DNA from: an uncultured Clostridium sp.
Lineage (GTDB): Bacteria; Bacillota; Clostridia; TANB77; CAG-508
Reading direction: 5' to 3'
Assembly (NCBI GenBank): GCA_948471055.1
Contig: CAOKQZ010000004.1
Location: 73,331 to 123,614 of the forward strand
Length of the DNA: 50,284 bases
The translations under genes and the position numbers were made by a program. This document shows, one piece after another, positions 45,311 through 50,284 of this stretch. Numbering within the stretch: the stretch's first letter is position 1; each line of letters begins with the position of its first letter. The notes beneath the pieces are model-generated. The model was not told where the DNA came from. It was given only the letters and a program-made list of their open reading frames with translations, and did not search any database.

Positions 45311-45355
45311 ATAAAGAAACAGACCCTATCCTTATAATAGAGTCTGTTTCTTTAT
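45311..45355 (-). terminator. Terminator after the Ig-like surface-protein gene
   Basis: ATAAAGAAACAGAC/GTCTGTTTCTTTAT stem of 14 bp, loop 17, between the surface-protein gene (stop at 45426) and the promoter of the glucosaminidase gene. Confidence 0.65.
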
Positions 45356-45377
45356 TACGAAAGTAACCAAGTTTCTT

Positions 45378-45423
45378 AAGAACCTCACCCACAGGCTTTG
45401 CCTGTGCGGTGGGTTAGGTTCTT
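45378..45423. repeat. Related palindromic intergenic repeat
   Basis: AAGAACCTCACCCACAGGC, TTTGCC, and the mirror TGTGCGGTGGGTTAGGTTCTT. Like the other intergenic repeats it has AAGAACC/GGTTCTT ends and a stem-loop core, but the inner stem is unrelated, so it may be a separate family. Confidence 0.6.
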
Positions 45424-45425
45424 AT

Positions 45426-46454
45426 TTACATTTCGTTTCGTCTTTTTCTTCTTGGTTTTGAGGTTATTTCTTCTTTTTCTAATACATCCTTTTTTCTATG
45501 TTTCATCACAAGTAGTGTACTTCCTACACTTACTCCAATCATAGCAATTTCTAGTATGATAAACCATCCTAATGGAATGCTTACTATGATTGTTTTTTTG
45601 TCCTGCTCTTCTGGTTGTGCAATTATTTCTTGTATTTCTTCTATTGGTTGTTCTCTTGTTATTTTAATAACATAGTTTATTTCTTTATCCTCTTTTACTA
45701 ATTTTAAAGTAACAACATTTTCTCCTACTTTTAATGGTTCTTCTAGACCAAGTATTTGCACTAAGTCATTGTATTCAAATGCTTCTTTTTGGATTTTTAT
45801 GGTAGTAATGTCTGCTTGTACTTTACAAGCATATTCTAATATATTCATATCAAATTCCTTATCCAAAGGAATTTCTACTTCTTCCCCATTTTCCTTTACT
45901 CCCATTAATTTAAGAGAAGCAATTCCAAGTTGTGGTGTCGCCTCTTCCTCCTCATGAGTTTCAACAACCTCTGTCTTCTTCGTTTCCGTTTTCTTAGTTT
46001 CTTTTTTATTATTTGTCGTTGTTTTCTTTGTTGTGGTTGTTTTAGGTGTTGTCGTCGTTGGCGTTTGTGGTTTTTCTTCTGGTTTTGGTGTTTCTTTTGC
46101 TTTTACCGTTACACTTACAGATTTTGAGCCTGTAACTTCTTGTGGATTTGCTCCTGTTGTAACAATATCAACTCCTGTCACTGTTACCGTTGCCTTTCCT
46201 TCTGATTTTGTAGTAGCCGTTACGCTAAGAGAACCATCTATAAATTGTGTACCACTCTTAGATAATTGTACATTACTCCCAGTTATCGTTACTTTTCCAT
46301 AAATGCCTGAAATGGTAACGGTAAAGCTTTCTCCTACTGTGACTTCTTTTTTATTTGTACTTAGCCCAATACCAGCTGCTTCTACTTTTGTTTGAAATAG
46401 CATTATACTAATTATACTAATAAAAAAACATATTTTTAATAATTTCCTTCTCAT
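45426..46454 (-). CDS. Membrane-anchored Ig-like/cohesin-like surface protein
   Basis: 342 residues. Signal peptide (MRRKLLKICFFISIISIMLF), then a cohesin- or Ig-like beta domain (IGLSTNKKEVTVGESFTVTI, GKVTITGSNVQLSKSG). A Thr/Lys/Glu-rich linker (TPKPEEKPQTPTTTTPKT), a cadherin-like beta-sandwich (IASLKLMGVKENGEEVEIPL), and a C-terminal helix followed by basic residues (KHRKKDVLEKEEITSKPRRK) follow. It has the same layout as the scaffold gene at 41613 but shows no frameshift and no CGG, so the intact paralogue supports that reading. It may be a second docking surface. Confidence 0.75.
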   Translation of the reverse strand: MRRKLLKICFFISIISIMLFQTKVEAAGIGLSTNKKEVTVGESFTVTISGIYGKVTITGSNVQLSKSGTQFIDGSLSVTATTKSEGKATVTVTGVDIVTTGANPQEVTGSKSVSVTVKAKETPKPEEKPQTPTTTTPKTTTTKKTTTNNKKETKKTETKKTEVVETHEEEEATPQLGIASLKLMGVKENGEEVEIPLDKEFDMNILEYACKVQADITTIKIQKEAFEYNDLVQILGLEEPLKVGENVVTLKLVKEDKEINYVIKITREQPIEEIQEIIAQPEEQDKKTIIVSIPLGWFIILEIAMIGVSVGSTLLVMKHRKKDVLEKEEITSKPRRKRRNEM

Positions 46455-46560
46455 TCAAAATTTCATTCCTTTCTCATATGTAAGACATATAAATTTAATA
46501 TATTCTTAAGTTATATCTTTATATTTACTTTTTTATTACCGTTTTTAGACTTCATAGAAT

Positions 46561-48285
46561 TTATTTTAATTCAATTTTTTGAATATCCATAATGTGGTTT
46601 TTAATATACGCATAATCTAGTGCTGATATCTTTTCATCTTCATTTATATTTGCTGCCTTCTTTTCTATTTCTTTTGTTATTTTTTGAATATCCATAATAT
46701 GGTTTTTAATATACGCATAATCTAATGCCGATATTTTTCCATCGCCATTTACATCTCCATATATAAGACATGTATATTCTTGTATCACTTTACTTTCTTG
46801 AATTGTTCTTATTTCTATTTGTGTGTTTGTTGTAATATAATTTTCATCTTTCAACGCATTTCCGTTTTTATCCTTTACAATTAATTCTAAGTTATTGCTA
46901 TTCTTCCACTTGTCTTTAAATTCTTTAACACTTACTTTTTCACCAATTTTAGATAAAATTCCATTTGCTTCTCTTAACGAATTACTTTCTATGTTCTGTC
47001 CCTCTTTTAGCTTATGAACATTTACTTTTATGGTTGCTTGTTTGTTTTCTTTTTCAAGGCTTGCGGTAATTGTTGTGGTTCCTTCTTTTAAAGCAGTTAT
47101 TAAGCCGTTTTTTGAAACTGTAGCTACTGTTTCATCACTTGATTTCCAAGTAAGTGGCTGATTTGCTATTTCTTCTGGTGTAATGTCAGGTTGTAATTGT
47201 ACTTTTTTTCCTTCTAATAAATTGGTTTCTGTTTTTGGAAATGTGACTTTTATTTCTTGTACCGTTACTGTACAAGAAGCTTCTTTTCCCCTATCTTCTG
47301 TTTTAGCCGTTATTGTTACAATTCCTTCTTTCCTTGCCGTTAGTTCTCCGTTTGTAGAAACGGTAGCAATTTCAGGATTACTGCTACTCCATATTACTTT
47401 TTTGTTCACTGCCGTATCTGGCTTTACCACTGCTTGCAATGTTTCTTTTCTTCCTACAATTAACATCATTTTTTGCTTATTTAATGTAATAGAACTTACT
47501 CGTTTTGGGTCTTTTTTATCTAATTTATAGTATTTGACAATCGCATTACAATCCGCTCTTGCTAAGTTTTTCAAATCTTCTTCCGAATCGATAAATCGTT
47601 CATCACTATCGTTTATAAAACAATGCTCAATAATTACGCCAGGAATTCCTTCTCCTTTTGCCAAATCTACTCCTCTATCTTCCCCATCCCCTTTCATAGG
47701 GTAACGAATTACGCCATAATAATCGGCAACGGTTCCGTCGGAATATTCCCACTTGGGCCCAGTATCACCACATAATCTTGTTTTTACTTTTCTTTTTGCA
47801 ATGCCTAATTTTGATAGTTCCTCTAACACCATTTCTCCAAATTTCGCTGATTCTTCATGATATTTTGGTAGTAACGTATTGGCAGTTACATATACTTCTG
47901 CACCATGTTCATATGGGGTACTATAATCGTTTAAATGAAGACTAATTAGCATATTGGCTTTATTGTTTCTTGCCACCATACCACGTGGTGCTAATTCCAT
48001 TTCGTAATCACTTGGTAAGCCATCATGTGTCATAATAACTCGAATTCCTTCGTATTCCTTTAAATAATCTCTTAAATATCTTGCTATTTTTAAGGTAGCA
48101 TCTCTCTCAATAATCCCTAATTTATTGTTCACAGCTCCTGTCATTTTTCCCCCATGCCCTGGGTCTAATACAAGAACAATTTCGCCTTGTTGATTGGCTT
48201 GTACTATATCGGCACATGAATAAATTAGTAAAATTGCCATGATAAAAATTGCTATGATTTTAACAACGATTCTCATTTTTTTCAT
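46561..48285 (-). CDS. Secreted N-acetylmuramoyl-L-alanine amidase with two Ig-like domains and a dockerin
   Basis: 574 residues from the ATG at 48285 (another ATG three codons on is possible; AAAGGGG lies just ahead). Signal peptide (KIIAIFIMAILLIYSCADIV). Amidase_3 domain with LVLDPGHGGKMTGAVNN, ISLHLNDYS and VIIEHCFINDSDE, cutting the amide between muramic acid and the stem peptide. Two BIG2 domains (SSITLNKQKMMLIVGRKE, TETNLLEGKKVQLQPD) precede a dockerin with two EF-hand-like repeats (YGDVNGDGKISALDYAYIKN and NINEDEKISALDYAYIKN). No CGG and no shift. It should dock onto the neighbouring cohesin-like proteins. Confidence 0.88.
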   Translation of the reverse strand: MKKMRIVVKIIAIFIMAILLIYSCADIVQANQQGEIVLVLDPGHGGKMTGAVNNKLGIIERDATLKIARYLRDYLKEYEGIRVIMTHDGLPSDYEMELAPRGMVARNNKANMLISLHLNDYSTPYEHGAEVYVTANTLLPKYHEESAKFGEMVLEELSKLGIAKRKVKTRLCGDTGPKWEYSDGTVADYYGVIRYPMKGDGEDRGVDLAKGEGIPGVIIEHCFINDSDERFIDSEEDLKNLARADCNAIVKYYKLDKKDPKRVSSITLNKQKMMLIVGRKETLQAVVKPDTAVNKKVIWSSSNPEIATVSTNGELTARKEGIVTITAKTEDRGKEASCTVTVQEIKVTFPKTETNLLEGKKVQLQPDITPEEIANQPLTWKSSDETVATVSKNGLITALKEGTTTITASLEKENKQATIKVNVHKLKEGQNIESNSLREANGILSKIGEKVSVKEFKDKWKNSNNLELIVKDKNGNALKDENYITTNTQIEIRTIQESKVIQEYTCLIYGDVNGDGKISALDYAYIKNHIMDIQKITKEIEKKAANINEDEKISALDYAYIKNHIMDIQKIELK

Positions 48286-48385
48286 TTCCCCTTTATCCTT
48301 TTTTATTGTATCTCTTTTACTTTTCTTTTTCAAGACTTTTTTGGTGGTAATTTATTCAATTTTCCTATGTTAATAATTTCTTAAT

Positions 48386-48414
48386 TTGACACATCAAAAA
48401 ACAAGTTTTATAAT
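48386..48414 (+). promoter_or_regulatory. Consensus sigma-A promoter of the flippase gene
   Basis: TTGACA at 48386-48391, exactly 17 bases, then TATAAT at 48409-48414. It is the best canonical promoter in the window and drives the MprF-like gene (start 48442). Confidence 0.8.
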
Positions 48415-48441
48415 AACGTTAAGATTTAGGAGGTTCTTGTT

Positions 48442-49506
48442 TTGGAAAAAAATATTGATACTTTTGAAAAGCAAGTTAAGAAGTCGAAAGATAAAAGATT
48501 TACTTTTTTTAATGTTGTTTTAATTGTTGCTATTTTTATCGGGCTTTTTATTTATATGATTATGGTTGATGGCATTCATAATATTTTACTAGTATTACAA
48601 TCTGTGAATTATGCTTGGGTAGTAGCAGGTCTTGTTTGTATGCTACTTTCGTGGGTTAGTGAAGCAATCTGCCTTCATATTCCTATTAAAAAGTTATATC
48701 CCACCCAAACGTTTTGGATGTCGTTACGTATTATGATGATTGGACAATTGTTTAATAATATTACTCCTTTTTGTTCTGGCGGACAGCCGATGCAGGCTTA
48801 TTATATGCAAAAAGATGGTAGAAGAGTAAGTGATGCGTTTTCTATTTTTTCCGTAAAATTCGTTATTTCCCAAACGGCTTTGGTCATTTTTACTTTTCTT
48901 GTTACTCTCTTTCAATGGAATTACTTTCAGGCTTTAATGAGTAATTTCTTTTTGCTTGCCATACTTGGTTTTTCGGTCAATATTTTTGCAATTGTTTTTA
49001 TTTTTATCATTGGAGTTAATCAAAAATTAGCACTTGCCATGGTAAAACCAATTTTAAAATTACTTGGGAAACTTCATTTGCTAAAAAATGTAGATGAAAA
49101 AATTGACCATTTATCAAAAAGTTTTGCCAATTTCAATAGTCAATTTAATGAAATGAGAAAACAAAAAAAGCTCATTTTGCAAATGTTTATTGTAGCAGTC
49201 ATTCAATCACTGTTCTACTACGCCATTACTTATATGGTATATCGCGCTTTTGGAAATAGTGGTGTTAGCTTGTTTACCATTATCCCTGCTCAAGCCTTTT
49301 TACTAATGCTTATGACTTTCATTCCTACCCCTGGCTCTGGCGGAGGTGCAGAAGGCGGTTTTTTACTAATTTTTAACTCCATCTTCCGAGAAGGCACTAT
49401 CAATATCTCTATTTTATTTTGGAGAATGTATACCTTCTATCTACCAATCATCCTTGGCGCACTATTCTTAATTCCGTTTAGGAGAAAAAAAGAAATAAGC
49501 TCTTAA
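48442..49506 (+). CDS. MprF-like/LPG-synthase transmembrane protein
   Basis: 354 residues from a TTG at 48442, supported by AGGAGG 8 bases ahead and a perfect promoter upstream. About eight helices (VVLIVAIFIGLFIYMIMVD, NYAWVVAGLVCMLLSWVSEA, VIQSLFYYAITYMVYRAF) with the family signature LFNNITPFCSGGQPMQAYYM and FIPTPGSGGGAEGGF. It lacks the soluble aminoacyl-transferase part of MprF, so it is a stand-alone membrane unit, which in other bacteria flips lipids or lysinylated phosphatidylglycerol. No CGG. Confidence 0.85.
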   Translation: MEKNIDTFEKQVKKSKDKRFTFFNVVLIVAIFIGLFIYMIMVDGIHNILLVLQSVNYAWVVAGLVCMLLSWVSEAICLHIPIKKLYPTQTFWMSLRIMMIGQLFNNITPFCSGGQPMQAYYMQKDGRRVSDAFSIFSVKFVISQTALVIFTFLVTLFQWNYFQALMSNFFLLAILGFSVNIFAIVFIFIIGVNQKLALAMVKPILKLLGKLHLLKNVDEKIDHLSKSFANFNSQFNEMRKQKKLILQMFIVAVIQSLFYYAITYMVYRAFGNSGVSLFTIIPAQAFLLMLMTFIPTPGSGGGAEGGFLLIFNSIFREGTINISILFWRMYTFYLPIILGALFLIPFRRKKEISS

Positions 49507-49579
49507 ACTTACTTCTTGGCTTAGGCAAAAATAAACTTTTAATCTTTTTATAACTTATATTTTGCTTTATACAATAAAA

Positions 49580-49858
49580 TTAGCAATAAAATTTAACATC
49601 TTCAATATGATAATATTCTTTCCATTTTGCTACTATCATAAAATAATGTCTAGAAATTACAGCTATTATTTTATTTAAATCACTTTGTGGAATTCTACTA
49701 TTATTATTTGCTAAAATACAACCTCCACTCTTCGTAAGCCATATCTTAGTTGAGTTTGCAATCATACTTCCTTTAGAAAGATGTACATGAATTGGTTCAT
49801 TATTTTCATTAGACCAAAAATATATTTTATATCCATTACTTTCAAAAATACTAGGCAA
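49580..49858 (-). CDS. DUF4160 protein
   Basis: 92 residues of the DUF4160 type: MPSIFESNGYKIYFWSNENN, EPIHVHLSKG, and KIIAVISRHYFMIVAKWKEY. It overlaps the preceding DUF2442-type gene by 8 bases, so the two are translated together. Function is unknown; the paired arrangement resembles toxin-antitoxin modules, but no activity is proven from sequence. Confidence 0.85.
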   Translation of the reverse strand: MPSIFESNGYKIYFWSNENNEPIHVHLSKGSMIANSTKIWLTKSGGCILANNNSRIPQSDLNKIIAVISRHYFMIVAKWKEYYHIEDVKFYC

Positions 49859-50126
49859 GTTTTAATCCCCCTTCTTTTGCATATTTGTAGAATAAATCTG
49901 CACTATTTTCTACAACCTTTTTAAAAAACTCTATTTCTTCATTCGTATATTCGCCTTCCCAAATAGTTATTTTATAACTTGGTAATGTAATTCTAACAGA
50001 GTCAAAACCATATTCAGTAGGCCTTTCAAAATGCACATCTATACATTCCTCTCCATTTTCACCTTTGTATATATTTGAAAATACCACTTGCGTTTCATCT
50101 GCATATTTTACATATGGATACATCAT
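49851..50126 (-). CDS. DUF2442-like small protein
   Basis: 91 residues (MMYPYVKYADETQVVFSNIY, then VHFERPTEYGFDSVRITLPS and a helical end). Small proteins of the DUF2442 kind regularly precede DUF4160 genes; the match here rests on context and general fold more than on motifs. It may be the antitoxin-like partner. Confidence 0.6.
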   Translation of the reverse strand: MMYPYVKYADETQVVFSNIYKGENGEECIDVHFERPTEYGFDSVRITLPSYKITIWEGEYTNEEIEFFKKVVENSADLFYKYAKEGGLKLA

Positions 50127-50178
50127 TCTTAATCACTCTCCTCTACTTACTTGTGCAAAAGATTTTGCTATAAATTTG

Positions 50179-50210
50179 AAAAAAACAGTCCCTTTATGAA
50201 CTGTTTTTTT
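50179..50210 (-). terminator. Terminator after tRNA-Gln
   Basis: AAAAAAACAGT/ACTGTTTTTTT 11-bp stem, 10-base loop, directly after the tRNA 3' CCA on the minus strand, with a T run. Confidence 0.85.
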
Positions 50211-50284
50211 GGTTGGGCTGGCTAGATTCGAACTAGCGCATGCCAGAGTCAAAGTCTGGTGCCTTACCGCTTGGCTACAGCCCA
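50210..50284 (-). tRNA. tRNA-Gln (anticodon TTG)
   Basis: Reads TGGGCTGTAGCCAAGCGG... with D-arm, anticodon stem CCAGA/TCTGG around loop CTTTGAC (anticodon TTG, reading CAA and CAG), a T-arm with GTTCGAATC, acceptor stem TGGGCTG/CAGCCCA, and an encoded CCA. The 5' end is the last base of the window. No extra nucleotide is seen in its anticodon loop (7 bases), so it is not the four-base-reading tRNA proposed in the findings. Confidence 0.95.

Noticed and set aside
1..50284. CRISPR arrays, IS transposases and rRNA
   Set aside because: None seen: no regularly spaced repeats, transposase motifs or rRNA-like stretches.

Overview
The window reads as chromosome of an AT-rich, low-GC Firmicute, most likely an uncultured gut Clostridia member. 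Evidence is the PolC-type DNA polymerase III, the pyrH-frr-uppS-cdsA-rseP block, Clostridia-type ribosome binding sites, SleB and 3D cell-wall proteins, and extracellular cohesin, dockerin and Ig-like domains. Almost all genes lie on the minus strand. The plus-strand genes are an RluA pseudouridine synthase, an NfeD/SPFH pair and an MprF-like membrane protein.

Layout: argS (entering from the left edge), a membrane protein, phosphofructokinase and a rhodanese (1-4.3 kb); an AT-rich spacer with four clustered DnaA boxes (4.56-4.63 kb); an AAA/DUF4143 ATPase and small membrane proteins; polC, a toxin-antitoxin pair, rseP, cdsA, uppS, frr, pyrH (7.1-16.3 kb); small genes and a decayed RluA fragment; RluA; an acyl-CoA synthetase; GT2 plus membrane partner; a GH25-LysM lysozyme; a Ca2+/Na+ antiporter; NfeD/SPFH; a phosphoesterase, tsaD, a site-2 protease; an accessory stretch (Fic, unknowns, a repeat protein with a sigma-like tail, 30.4-35.3 kb); lysS; SleB and 3D proteins; recN, tlyA; a surface cluster (cohesin-like protein, glucosaminidase-dockerin, Ig-like surface protein, amidase-dockerin, 41.6-48.3 kb); an MprF-like flippase; a DUF2442/DUF4160 pair; and tRNA-Gln at the right edge.

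The most striking signal is translational. Seven otherwise intact genes (argS, a GT-partner membrane protein, the GH25-LysM lysozyme, a phosphoesterase, recN, the cohesin-like protein and the glucosaminidase) are each split by one +1 frameshift. In all seven the shift sits exactly at an in-frame CGG codon, and skipping the C leaves a GGN glycine codon that restores the conserved protein. By eye I found no other in-frame CGG in the remaining core genes. Only five atypical genes (at 6651, 16558, 17024, 36949 and 37883) carry CGG as an ordinary sense codon. This suggests that CGG works as a +1 frameshift or four-base CGGN signal in native genes, or is an unassigned codon, while CGG-containing genes are recent arrivals. 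It is not what random sequencing error would look like.

Cell-wall genes dominate the right half. Cohesin-like and dockerin modules on neighbouring genes suggest that secreted peptidoglycan hydrolases are docked onto a membrane-anchored scaffold.
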